This document shows positions 55,963-64,000 of a stretch of 64,000 bases of DNA, one piece after another (position 1 is the stretch's first letter; every line of letters begins with the position of its first letter). The DNA lies in contig NZ_JAFIBY010000007.1 in NCBI RefSeq assembly GCF_017832355.1, positions 1 through 64,000 on the forward strand, in the 5' to 3' direction. Position numbers and translations under genes: made by a program. This DNA comes from Serratia sp. PL17. GTDB lineage: Bacteria > Pseudomonadota > Gammaproteobacteria > Enterobacterales > Enterobacteriaceae. Under the pieces are notes generated by a model that saw only the letters and a list, made by a program, of their open reading frames with translations, was not told the DNA's origin and searched no databases.

Positions 55963-57396
55963 ATGTCCGCCGCAACGCATAATGTTAAAAAAGTCGCTGA
56001 GCATCGTCAGCGCATTCTTTCCCTGCTGTTAAACAACAAAGACCTGATAGACGGTATTCTCGGCAGACCAGGGGATGAAAACGCCCTCAGTAAAAGTGAA
56101 CTGCTAAACCAGACCGCCGAAATTACCGGGCTGCTGGACGACATGCATGCCGCTGACCTGGCCGACTTACTGGAAGCGTTACCGCAGGACGAACGCCTGG
56201 CGCTGTGGCGTTTGGTTGGCAATGCCAAACGCGGCCAAACACTGGTGGAAGTGGCCGAACCGGTGTGGGACAGCCTGATCGAAGAGATGAGCGATAAAGA
56301 CCTGCTCAAGGCGATCAAAACGCTGGATGTCGACGAACAGGCTTATCTGGCTCAATATCTGCCGCGTAACCTGATGGGCCGCCTGCTGACCTCGCTGGAG
56401 CCGGATCAGCGTGCGCAGGTGCGCGAGATGATCCACTACGGCAAAGACACCGTCGGCTGGATGATGGATTTTGAACTGGTCACTGTGCGCCCTGACGTTA
56501 CCCTCGGGGCCGTGCATCGTTTCTTGCGGCTGCGCAAAACCATCCCGGACGCTACCGATAAACTCTTTGTCACGGACCGTAAAAATACGCTGCTCGGTGA
56601 ACTGCCGCTGACCGCGGTGCTGCTCAACGATCCTGAAACGCCGGTACACGCAGTCATGGACAACGATCCCACCCGTTTTCTGCCTGAAGACAAAGCGGAG
56701 GCTGCAGCCAGCGCGTTTGAACGTTATGACCTGATCAGTGCCCCAGTTGTCGATGCCAAGGGCAAACTGATGGGCCGCCTGACGATTGAAGAGATCGTCG
56801 ACGTCGTCAATGAAGAAAGCGACAGCAACCTTCGCCGTATGGGGGGGTTGAGCCCGGAAGAAGACGTGTTTGCCCCTGTCAGCAAAGCGGTGAAAACTCG
56901 CTGGGCTTGGTTGGCAATCAATCTGTGCACCGCGTTTATCGCGTCACGTGTCATCGGCCTGTTTGAACACACCATTTCGCAGTTGGTGGCATTGGCGGCG
57001 TTGATGCCCATCGTTGCGGGTATCGGCGGCAATACCGGTAACCAAACCATTACCATGATTGTCCGCGCACTTGCGCTACACCAGATCGAAGTTGGCAATA
57101 TTTCTCGCCTGATGCTCAGGGAGCTTGGCGTCGCCATCATTAACGGCGTCGTATGGGGCGGCATTATGGGGATAGTCACCTGGCTGCTCTATGGCGACTG
57201 GGCTATGGGTGGCGTCATGACGTTAGCCATGATCCTCAACCTATTGGTGGCGGCGCTGATGGGGGTGGTGATCCCAATGACCATGCTAAAAATGGGCCGA
57301 GATCCTGCCGTCGGTTCCAGCGTACTGATCACAGCATTAACCGATACCGGCGGCTTCTTTATCTTCCTCGGCCTGGCCACGCTGTTCTTGCTCTGA
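55963..57396 (+). CDS. mgtE: MgtE-family magnesium transporter
   Basis: A 477-residue divalent-cation channel/transporter. The N-terminal MgtE_N domain (LLDDMHAADLADLLEALPQD) and two CBS domains (about residues 130-260, with LITAPVVDAKGKLMG-like LISAPVVDAKGKLMGRLTIEE) precede five C-terminal helices with the selectivity motif MPIVAGIGGNTGNQT. Binding of Mg2+ between the cytoplasmic domains closes such channels. ATG 55963 has AAGGA five bases upstream; GTG 55945 is the alternative. No Mg2+ riboswitch (M-box) was recognised upstream. E. coli K-12 lacks this gene. Confidence 0.93.
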   Translation: MSAATHNVKKVAEHRQRILSLLLNNKDLIDGILGRPGDENALSKSELLNQTAEITGLLDDMHAADLADLLEALPQDERLALWRLVGNAKRGQTLVEVAEPVWDSLIEEMSDKDLLKAIKTLDVDEQAYLAQYLPRNLMGRLLTSLEPDQRAQVREMIHYGKDTVGWMMDFELVTVRPDVTLGAVHRFLRLRKTIPDATDKLFVTDRKNTLLGELPLTAVLLNDPETPVHAVMDNDPTRFLPEDKAEAAASAFERYDLISAPVVDAKGKLMGRLTIEEIVDVVNEESDSNLRRMGGLSPEEDVFAPVSKAVKTRWAWLAINLCTAFIASRVIGLFEHTISQLVALAALMPIVAGIGGNTGNQTITMIVRALALHQIEVGNISRLMLRELGVAIINGVVWGGIMGIVTWLLYGDWAMGGVMTLAMILNLLVAALMGVVIPMTMLKMGRDPAVGSSVLITALTDTGGFFIFLGLATLFLL

Positions 57397-57405
57397 CGCT
57401 GTCGA

Positions 57406-57427
57406 GCCGGCGGCAACGCCGGCTTTT
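57406..57427 (+). terminator. Intrinsic terminator of mgtE
   Basis: A perfect stem GCCGGCG/CGCCGGC with GCAA loop and TTTT lies nine bases after the stop. Confidence 0.9.
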
Positions 57428-57558
57428 GCGCTCGCTCACTAAAGCCGTTTGATCCAGTAGGTTTTCTTGCTGTGCTGTACTACCCTTTGGCAATAAACTT
57501 CTCATCCCATCCGCGTCATGACGTAGTTCAGTGACAGATGCCAGCGTTAAGGTTGTCT

Positions 57559-60500
57559 ATGGATATCAGCGCACCGAATCATCTCACTACGCGTAAAAGC
57601 GGGCTGTTACCGCAGACTTTGCTGGCAACCGTAGCCGTTTTTCTGTTGGCCTTGTTGTGCCTGACGCTGTCGAACGAATCCAGCCATTTTACGCCACTGT
57701 GGTTCCCTACGGCGGCCATCATTACCCTGTTGTATCGCCATTCGCCGCGCCAATGGGGATTACCCTTGCTGGCCTGTGGGCTGGGTATCATAAGCGCCAG
57801 CGTTATCCTGTACGGATTTAGCTGGTTGCCGGTAAAGCTTGCGCTGATCAACCTGCTGGAAGCCTCCGTCAGTACCCTGCTGCTACGCCGCATGCTGTTG
57901 TCTGACGATCCCCTGAATAATCTGGCCAGTTGGCTAAAGTTCGTGGTCTGTGCGGTCATTTTCACCCCGCTATTTAGCGCCTTGCTGGCCGCCTGGTGGG
58001 CCCCTGCCCCGGAGCAATCCTTCTGGCAACCCTTCAATACCTGGTTTATTTCGGAAGCCATTGGCGTCCTGTCACTGGCACCGATTGGATTGGTCTATCG
58101 CCGGCGCATGCTGGAGCAGTTAAACCTGTTCTCCTTGCTGCTGACGCTCATGATGGCGCTGATTTTTTGCTATCTCGCGCTGACCTATCTGCCTTTCCCG
58201 TTTACCTTTGTCATTCTTCCTCTGCTGTGGGCGGCGATCGCACTGCCACGCCTGGAAGCCTTTGTGACCTGCTTTTGTACCACATTGATGATCACCGTGA
58301 TGATTTCACTTGGGCTGCTGCATTTTAATGTTCCCGCCGAACCGCTCAGTGACATCGAAATCTACTTACCGATTCTGTTGATTTTGATCCCCGCACACGC
58401 CATGGCGATGGTCATGCACGCCTTCCGGGTAGAAAAACAGCATATCGTCGAGAGCGAAGCCCGCTTTCGTAATGCGCTGGAATACTCCGCTATCGGCATG
58501 GCGCTGGTCTCTCCGCAAGGGAAATGGCTACAGGTCAATCAAGCACTGTGCAACCTGCTGGGCTACACCCCGGAAGCTCTGCGGCGCTTGACGTTTCAGG
58601 AGATCACTCACCCGGATGATTTGAATGCCGACCTGATGCAGTTACAGGATCTGCTCGAAGGCCATATCAGCAGCTACACCCTGGAAAAACGCTATATTCG
58701 CAGCGATGGCGAACACGTCTGGGCTCTGCTGGCCGTCTCAATGGTGCGCGATGCCGAAGGCCTACCGCTGTATTTTATTTCTCAGGTGGAAGACATCAGC
58801 GAACTGAAACGCACCGCCGCAGAGAATCATCGGTTGGTTGAACGCATCACGCTGGCCAATCAGGTGGGGGGTATTGGCGTTTGGGAATGGGTCATGGACG
58901 GTGAGGAACTCACCTGGGACAAGCGCATGTTTGAACTCTATGACCTCAGTCCAGAGCAGACGCCTACGCTTTCACTGTGGCGCACCCTCCTTCTGCCGGA
59001 AGATCGCGAGCGAACCGACCGTGAAATGGCCTCTTTGCTGGACCAACCGCGTCCTTTTATCCTCGAATTCCGGCTGCTTTCCCGCCAAGGGAAAATCCGC
59101 CATATCCGCGGCCAGGGCAACGTCATTCTGGATGCACAAGGCCGCCCGCTGCGCATGATCGGCACGAACATTGATATGACGGAAGTCCGTAATCTGACCG
59201 AAGCGCTGCACCAAGAGAAAGAACGTCTGCACATCACGCTGGATGCCATTGGCGAAGGGGTGATTTCAACTGACGATGCCATGCATATCACCTTCATGAA
59301 TCCGGTGGCCGAACAGATGTGCGGCTGGCCGCTGAGTCTGGCTGTTGGCATGCCGATTGCGGGAGTCGTACGCATGACTAACGGCAAAGATGGCATGGAA
59401 GTGGAAAACCCGGTCCAGTGCTGCCTTCAGGAAAATCGTCAGCTTTCGGCGGATTATGCCCTGGTGCTGCACAGTCGCGACGGCCGTCACTTTGATATTC
59501 AACAATCGGTATCGCCGCTGAAAACCCTCGGGGGTGGCGTGATGGGGGCTGTGATGGTGTTGCAAGATGTCACGGCTTCACGCGAGTTGATGCGTAAACT
59601 GAGTTACAGCGCCGCCCATGACGCCCTCACCAGCCTGCCCAATCGCACCAGTTTTGAGAAGCGGCTGAAAGCCGCCATCCTGGGCTCCGGTGAAAAACAG
59701 CGGCAGCATGCGCTGGTGTTCCTCGATCTCGATCGTTTCAAGGCCGTCAATGACAGCGCCGGGCATGCCGCAGGCGATGCATTGCTGAGGGATATTGCTC
59801 AACTGATGCAACGCCACGTGCGTGACAGCGACTGCCTGGCAAGGCTGGGAGGGGATGAGTTTGGGCTAATCCTGTTTGATTGCGCCAGCGAGCAGGCAAA
59901 ATCCCTGATGCAGCAGCTGGTTAACAACATCAGCCAGCACCCGTTCTATTGGGAAGGAAAGGTTTATCACGTAGGTGCCAGCGCTGGCATCACCCGTATA
60001 GAGAGCGGCAGTGGTAAAAGCGGCGAGCTGTTGGCGCAGGCGGACATTGCCTGTTATACAGCCAAACATCGCGGCCGCGGGCAGGTCTATCTGTATGAGG
60101 CACGGCAAAAACAGATGCTGGAACGCCAGCATGAGCTGCTGACGAGACAGGAAGTGATGAGCATTATTGCCGACGGGCAGTTGATGCTCAGTGTTAAGGC
60201 AGTGGCACCGCCGAAAACGCCACTGGCAGTGTGTTTCTATCAGCTAAAACTTCAGGTCATGCCGCTGGATCCACGCCCGTTGAACGGAGAGGCGTTTCTC
60301 GCTGCGGCACAGCTCTATGGCCTGCTGCCGGACGTCGATGACTGGGTCAGCCGGCAGATTCTTGAGCACCACGCCGCAGAGATCGGGGCCAAAGGCCTGA
60401 CAATCGCGCTCCCGCTCTCGACAGACAGCCTGCTCGACGCCGGGTTCCGGCAACATCTGATCACACGGCTTAATGCCTCTCCATTACAACCACAGGCTTT

Positions 60501-60900
60501 GCTGCTGGTGGTCGATGAGGCGGCGGTGCTGGAACACGATGACATTTGCAGGCCGTTTATCCACCAACTGCAACGAATGGGCTGCAAGCTGATCGTCAGC
60601 GGCTTTGGCCACAGCCTTAACGCCTTCGACGAACTGCATGATCGTCGGATTGACTATATCCGCATTGATGAGCGCTTTATCACCCAGGTTCACTGCAATC
60701 AGATGGATGAACTGATGGTTTCCATGCTTAACGGCGCAGCCCATCGTATCCACGCGCAGACACTGGCAGGCCCGGCACACCAGCAGATAACCTTGCATAC
60801 GCTGCAGGCTCTGGGCGTCGACCTGGCAGACGGTGACGCCGTGGCGCGGGAACACCCCCTTACCGAGCTGCTCAGCGGCGGTTATTTCGGCATAAGATAA
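57559..60900 (+). CDS. dgcE: Diguanylate cyclase DgcE (YegE)
   Basis: A 1113-residue inner-membrane protein matching E. coli DgcE end to end. Domains in order: MASE1 (about residues 10-290), three PAS domains (about 300-660; ALEYSAIGMALVSPQGKW, MFELYDLSPEQTP, TLDAIGEGVISTDD), GGDEF domain with GGDEF at 764-768 and DLDRFKAVNDSAGHAAGD before it, then a degenerate EAL-like domain lacking EAL and the metal motifs. It should make c-di-GMP but not degrade it. ATG 57559 has AAGG upstream; ATG 57538 is possible. Position before an alkA-type gene and yegD matches E. coli. Confidence 0.94.
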   Translation: MDISAPNHLTTRKSGLLPQTLLATVAVFLLALLCLTLSNESSHFTPLWFPTAAIITLLYRHSPRQWGLPLLACGLGIISASVILYGFSWLPVKLALINLLEASVSTLLLRRMLLSDDPLNNLASWLKFVVCAVIFTPLFSALLAAWWAPAPEQSFWQPFNTWFISEAIGVLSLAPIGLVYRRRMLEQLNLFSLLLTLMMALIFCYLALTYLPFPFTFVILPLLWAAIALPRLEAFVTCFCTTLMITVMISLGLLHFNVPAEPLSDIEIYLPILLILIPAHAMAMVMHAFRVEKQHIVESEARFRNALEYSAIGMALVSPQGKWLQVNQALCNLLGYTPEALRRLTFQEITHPDDLNADLMQLQDLLEGHISSYTLEKRYIRSDGEHVWALLAVSMVRDAEGLPLYFISQVEDISELKRTAAENHRLVERITLANQVGGIGVWEWVMDGEELTWDKRMFELYDLSPEQTPTLSLWRTLLLPEDRERTDREMASLLDQPRPFILEFRLLSRQGKIRHIRGQGNVILDAQGRPLRMIGTNIDMTEVRNLTEALHQEKERLHITLDAIGEGVISTDDAMHITFMNPVAEQMCGWPLSLAVGMPIAGVVRMTNGKDGMEVENPVQCCLQENRQLSADYALVLHSRDGRHFDIQQSVSPLKTLGGGVMGAVMVLQDVTASRELMRKLSYSAAHDALTSLPNRTSFEKRLKAAILGSGEKQRQHALVFLDLDRFKAVNDSAGHAAGDALLRDIAQLMQRHVRDSDCLARLGGDEFGLILFDCASEQAKSLMQQLVNNISQHPFYWEGKVYHVGASAGITRIESGSGKSGELLAQADIACYTAKHRGRGQVYLYEARQKQMLERQHELLTRQEVMSIIADGQLMLSVKAVAPPKTPLAVCFYQLKLQVMPLDPRPLNGEAFLAAAQLYGLLPDVDDWVSRQILEHHAAEIGAKGLTIALPLSTDSLLDAGFRQHLITRLNASPLQPQALLLVVDEAAVLEHDDICRPFIHQLQRMGCKLIVSGFGHSLNAFDELHDRRIDYIRIDERFITQVHCNQMDELMVSMLNGAAHRIHAQTLAGPAHQQITLHTLQALGVDLADGDAVAREHPLTELLSGGYFGIR

Positions 60901-60990
60901 CCGCCTCAGCACGGCGCTCTCCTGTGTTCTTTTGCGTTGCGGCATCCTGTGCCGCACGCCCCCAGCACGTTTTTGCTTAGCCAATCAGAT

Positions 60991-61008
60991 GTTAGTGGTA
61001 TAACTAAC
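60991..61008. promoter_or_regulatory. Inverted repeat upstream of the Mu-type HTH gene
   Basis: GTTAGT-GGTATA-ACTAAC has perfect 6-bp arms. It lies 104 bp before the start of the gene and includes a -10-like TATAAC, so it could be an operator. Confidence 0.45.
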
Positions 61009-61111
61009 GGGTGAAAGTTAATCCTTCGTACAATCACTTTGATACGGAAATCAGCACGCCCGTTAATTTCCAGGAACCATCTTTGCACGTAATTGCTCAG
61101 GGATAATGGCT

Positions 61112-61462
61112 ATGAAAAACGAGTGGTTTGCCGCCAGGGAGCTGACAGGCATAGCAGGACTGCCCTCTTCACCACAGGGAATCAATTTGATGGCGCGGCG
61201 CGAAGGTTGGATCAGCCGCCGCCGTAAAGGCATCCAGGGGAAAGCGGTGGAATACCATATCAACAGCCTGCCTATTGGCCCGCGCAAGCTGTTGATGTTA
61301 CAGGAAGAACCCGCAGAATATCAGGTTGAACGCCAAGAGCCACTGGCAGTATGGGTGCAGTATTACTATCACCTGAGCGAAACCGAACGCGAGAAGGTGC
61401 TGGCATTCCTGATGCGTGAAGGGATAGAAAGCCTACTGGCTCGTATCGACAACGAAGGATAA
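61112..61462 (+). CDS. Orphan Mu-transposase-type HTH DNA-binding protein
   Basis: A 116-residue protein. Residues about 4-64 (WFAARELTGIAGLPSSPQG, INLMARREGWISRRRKGIQG, KAVEYHINSLPIGPRKLLML) follow the N-terminal enhancer-binding domain of phage Mu transposase (WVSPKECANLPGLPKTSAGV ... GGKAIEYNANSLP, as recalled). The C-terminal part (VWVQYYYHLSETEREKVLAFLMREGIESLLARI) is helical and could mediate oligomerisation. No transposase catalytic domain or other phage gene is present. ATG 61112 has AGGGA eight bases upstream. A domesticated regulator is likely; its targets are unknown. Confidence 0.82.
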   Translation: MKNEWFAARELTGIAGLPSSPQGINLMARREGWISRRRKGIQGKAVEYHINSLPIGPRKLLMLQEEPAEYQVERQEPLAVWVQYYYHLSETEREKVLAFLMREGIESLLARIDNEG

Positions 61463-61472
61463 CGCCACCGCG

Positions 61473-62939
61473 CTAATTGTCGACATCCGCCAGCGGTACC
61501 CATGCGTCGTTATGCCACAAATGGAGCGTGGCGTAAGAACGCCACGGCCGCCAGCGTTCGGCATATTTTTCAATTTGGCGCGGCGTCAGGTCAGGGAAGC
61601 GTTGCTTGATCAAATAATCCCCCGCCAAAAACACGTCTGGCCATGACCAGGCACGCATCGCGATATAACTGGCCGTCCAACTGCCAATCCCCGGCAAGGC
61701 GGTCAGCGCCTTAATACCTTGCTCAATATCCAACACGTTATCCAACTGGAGCCGCCCTTCGGTTACCGCACGCGCAATCGCAATGATTGCCGCTGCGCGT
61801 TTCAACTGCACCCCCAGCGGACGCAACGCCTCAGGGTGTAACAGCGCGACCTGCTCAGCATTGGGGAACAGATGTGTAATGCCGCCATAGGGTTGTTCCA
61901 GCGGCGTCCCCCACTGTTCAGCCATCCGCCCGGCAAAAGTCGCGGCCATCTTGACGCTCACCAACTGCCCCAAGACGGCACGGACCGCCTGTTCAAAACT
62001 GTTCACGCAACCGGGCAGCCGCAACCCTGGTGCATCGGCAGCCAATGCGCCCAAGGCATGGGCAATCAAATCCGGTGCGGCGTCCAGATCAAACAGTTGA
62101 CGGATCCGGCGCAGCACTTCCGTGGTCACCCGGCTTAATGAGGCGGCAATCTCTACTCGTACCCGGTTGCGCGTCTCATCCGGCTGGACGCTCACCCAGC
62201 CGCAATACTCGACGCCCCCTTGGGTAATGGCTATCGCTCGCAGATACTGCTGCCCCTCAACCCGTTCGACACCGCTCACCGCACGCGCATGCAAAAAACC
62301 CAACATGCGCTGCCAGTCATAGGGCGGTCGGTAGCCCAGATGAAACACCAGCCCGCTGGCAACGGTGGGCGCATTGCGTTCGCAGCTGCTGCGCAGCGCC
62401 GATGGAATAAGCCGGTAGCGTGCCTTGAACAGCTCATTAAAACGCCGCAGGCTGCCAAAACCGGCCGCAAATGCGACGTCACTCAATGGCATGTCGGTAT
62501 CCGCCAGCAGGCGTTTGGCCTGCAACAACCGGTGCGACTGGGCGTAATCAATCGGCGATGCCCCAAACTGATCGGCGAAGATACGCCGCAAATGACGATC
62601 AGAGATCCCCAGCCGCGCGGCCAGTTGCTCGCAACTGTGTTCTGACAGGTACCCTTGTTCAATCAACTGCACCGCCACCTGCGCATAGCGATTGCCAAGA
62701 TCGATCAGCGCCAACCCCGGTGCCAGCTCCGGCCGGCATTTCAGACAGGGGCGGAACCCCGCCAGTTCCGCCGCCGCGGCGCTGGGGTAAAAAGTGCAGT
62801 TCTCGATTTTCGGCGTACGGGCACTGCACACCGGCCGACAATAAATGCCGGTCGAGGAAACACCGACGAAAAAGCGGCCGTCGAATTTGCGATCGCGCGC
62901 GCTCAGTGCGTCGTACAGCGCCTGTTGTTGGTTTTTCAT
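61473..62939 (-). CDS. Ada-AlkA fusion: AraC-type regulator with DNA-3-methyladenine glycosylase
   Basis: A 488-residue fusion. The Ada-type N-domain has zinc/methyl-acceptor cysteines Cys34, Cys38, Cys65 and Cys68 (GIYCRPVCSAR ... CLKCRPE). An AraC HTH follows (CEQLAARLGISDRHLRRIF ... VAFAAGFGSLRRFNELFKA). The C-terminal AlkA-type HhH-GPD glycosylase has LPGIGSWTASYIAMRAW and the catalytic Asp in FLAGDYLIKQRFP. It lacks the Ada methylguanine-methyltransferase domain. It would sense methyl phosphotriesters and excise alkylated bases. ATG 62939 fits relatives; ATG 62969 is an alternative. It occupies the E. coli alkA position between dgcE and yegD. Confidence 0.92.
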   Translation of the reverse strand: MKNQQQALYDALSARDRKFDGRFFVGVSSTGIYCRPVCSARTPKIENCTFYPSAAAAELAGFRPCLKCRPELAPGLALIDLGNRYAQVAVQLIEQGYLSEHSCEQLAARLGISDRHLRRIFADQFGASPIDYAQSHRLLQAKRLLADTDMPLSDVAFAAGFGSLRRFNELFKARYRLIPSALRSSCERNAPTVASGLVFHLGYRPPYDWQRMLGFLHARAVSGVERVEGQQYLRAIAITQGGVEYCGWVSVQPDETRNRVRVEIAASLSRVTTEVLRRIRQLFDLDAAPDLIAHALGALAADAPGLRLPGCVNSFEQAVRAVLGQLVSVKMAATFAGRMAEQWGTPLEQPYGGITHLFPNAEQVALLHPEALRPLGVQLKRAAAIIAIARAVTEGRLQLDNVLDIEQGIKALTALPGIGSWTASYIAMRAWSWPDVFLAGDYLIKQRFPDLTPRQIEKYAERWRPWRSYATLHLWHNDAWVPLADVDN

Positions 62940-63135
62940 GGCAACGCTCGGGGTCAGTTTTTTGTTCATTATGCGACTCGGCTGGTGCGCTGACGTGCGG
63001 AATTCGGACATTAAGTTAAGCATGCCATGCTGGTCGCCGCTAAATTTTTCGTCAGTTAAGCGCCCACACGTTGCCCAGGAGCCAAGTCTCGGGTAAAGTC
63101 GCCCCCCTTCATTGGCATGGGGATTGAGAAAAGAC

Positions 63136-64000
63136 ATGTTTATTGGATTCGATTACGGAACAGCCAACTGTTCTGTCGCAGTGATGCGTGATAACGGCCC
63201 CGAGCTACTGACGTTGGAAAACAACGAACCTTACCTGCCGTCGATGCTTTGTGCGCCGACGCGTGAAGCCGTGAGCGAATGCTTGCACCGCCACTGGCAG
63301 GTACCGACCGGCAGCGAAGAGAATCAGCAACTGCTGCGCCGGGCCATTAGCTACAACCGCGAAGAAGACATTCCCGTCGGTAACGACAGCGTGCTATTTG
63401 GCCTGCAGGCACTGGCGCACTACGCCGAAGATCCGGAAGAGGTGTATTTTGTTCGCTCGCCGAAATCCTTCCTCGGCGCTAACGGCCTGAAGCCACAGCA
63501 GATTGCGCTGTTTGAAGATCTGGTTTGCGCCATGATGTTCCACATCAAACGTCAGGCGGAAAACGTGCTGCAAGACAGCATCAGCCAGGCGGTGATCGGT
63601 CGTCCGATCAACTTCCAGGGGATTGGGGGGGAAGACGCTAACCAGCAGGCGCAGGGTATTTTGCACCGTGCTGCCGAGCGCGCCGGTTTCAAGGACATTG
63701 AATTCCAGTTTGAACCTGTAGCGGCGGGACTGGACTTCGAAGCGACGCTGAACGAAGAGAAAACCGTGCTGGTGGTAGACATCGGTGGCGGTACGACCGA
63801 CTGCTCGGTACTGCTGATGGGGCCACAATGGCGCGACCGTGCCGATCGCCAGCAAAGCCTGCTGGGGCACAGCGGGTGCCGCGTCGGCGGTAACGACCTG
63901 GACATCATGTTGGCGTTCAAACAGCTGATGCCGCTGTTCGGCATGGGTGGCGAAACCGGCAAGGGTATCGCGCTGCCCGCGCTGCCTTATTGGAACGCGG
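63136..64000 (+). CDS. yegD: Hsp70-family protein YegD, N-terminal part (runs off window)
   Basis: The frame is open from ATG 63136 to the window end (288 codons; E. coli YegD has about 450). The actin/Hsp70 ATPase fold is visible: phosphate 1 FIGFDYGTANCSVAVMRD at the start and phosphate 2 VLVVDIGGGTTDCSVLLMG near residues 213-231, followed by HSGCRVGGNDLDIML. It is an atypical DnaK relative without an assigned client. GAGAAAAG lies upstream of the ATG. It is divergent from the alkA-type gene, as in E. coli. Confidence 0.94.
   Translation, partial: MFIGFDYGTANCSVAVMRDNGPELLTLENNEPYLPSMLCAPTREAVSECLHRHWQVPTGSEENQQLLRRAISYNREEDIPVGNDSVLFGLQALAHYAEDPEEVYFVRSPKSFLGANGLKPQQIALFEDLVCAMMFHIKRQAENVLQDSISQAVIGRPINFQGIGGEDANQQAQGILHRAAERAGFKDIEFQFEPVAAGLDFEATLNEEKTVLVVDIGGGTTDCSVLLMGPQWRDRADRQQSLLGHSGCRVGGNDLDIMLAFKQLMPLFGMGGETGKGIALPALPYWNA

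Noticed and set aside
1..64000. CRISPR arrays, tRNA genes, insertion sequences and prophage modules
   Set aside because: No regularly spaced repeats, cloverleaf sequences, transposase catalytic domains or phage structural genes were recognised by eye.

Overview
This window is an enterobacterial chromosome segment, most likely Serratia or a close Yersiniaceae relative. That placement is inference: proteins resemble E. coli orthologues closely, two ERIC elements are present, and the gene order is E. coli-like with many insertions. No 16S rRNA or other decisive marker is present. No tRNA, rRNA, CRISPR array, prophage or insertion sequence was recognised.

Backbone: from the left edge to about 55.8 kb the order follows the E. 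coli tktB-nudK-acrD-ypfM-yffB-dapE-ypfN-ypfH-tmcA-ypfJ-purC-bamC-dapA-gcvR-bcp-perM-bepA-yfgD-hda-uraA-upp-purM-purN-ppk-ppx-yfgF-yfgG segment. After an MgtE transporter gene the order jumps to dgcE(yegE)-alkA-yegD, which lies elsewhere in E. coli. A synteny breakpoint therefore lies near 55.8-57.5 kb.

Insertions relative to that backbone: (i) 1.7-9.3 kb, a periplasmic nitrate reductase operon napFDABC divergent from its likely two-component system narQP, with NarP- and FNR-like sites between them; (ii) 13.4-18.6 kb, an iron module (beta-propeller protein plus FhuE-like TonB receptor behind a Fur-box palindrome), then a TPR protein, two acetyltransferases and a PchB-like chorismate mutase; (iii) 20.3-21.0 kb, an M15 peptidase translationally coupled to dapE; (iv) 30.7-35.1 kb, a tandem-Mop molbindin, LysE/Lrp export pair, small unknown protein, FAD oxidoreductase and Rrf2 regulator; (v) 38.2-39.0 kb, a repetitive helical lipoprotein and a GlsB-type membrane protein; (vi) 43.2-48.8 kb, speG and a PstC-PstA-PstB transporter with greatly enlarged permeases, preceded by a Pho box and divergent from ppk-ppx.

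The genes group into nitrate respiration, drug efflux, iron uptake, lysine/DAP synthesis (dapE, dapA), purine and pyrimidine synthesis/salvage (purC, purM, purN, upp, uraA), outer-membrane biogenesis (bamC, bepA), replication control (hda), phosphate/polyphosphate metabolism and cyclic-di-GMP signalling (pdeF, dgcE).

Three genes are easy to miss: the 19-codon ypfM, the 59-codon yfgG, and hda, whose only plausible start is CUG. The least explained sequences are a roughly 160-nt GC-rich region ending in a terminator just before ppk, a 38-bp intergenic repeat present twice, and an orphan Mu-transposase-type DNA-binding protein with its own inverted repeat. No clearly new multi-gene system was found; most of the window is conserved core.
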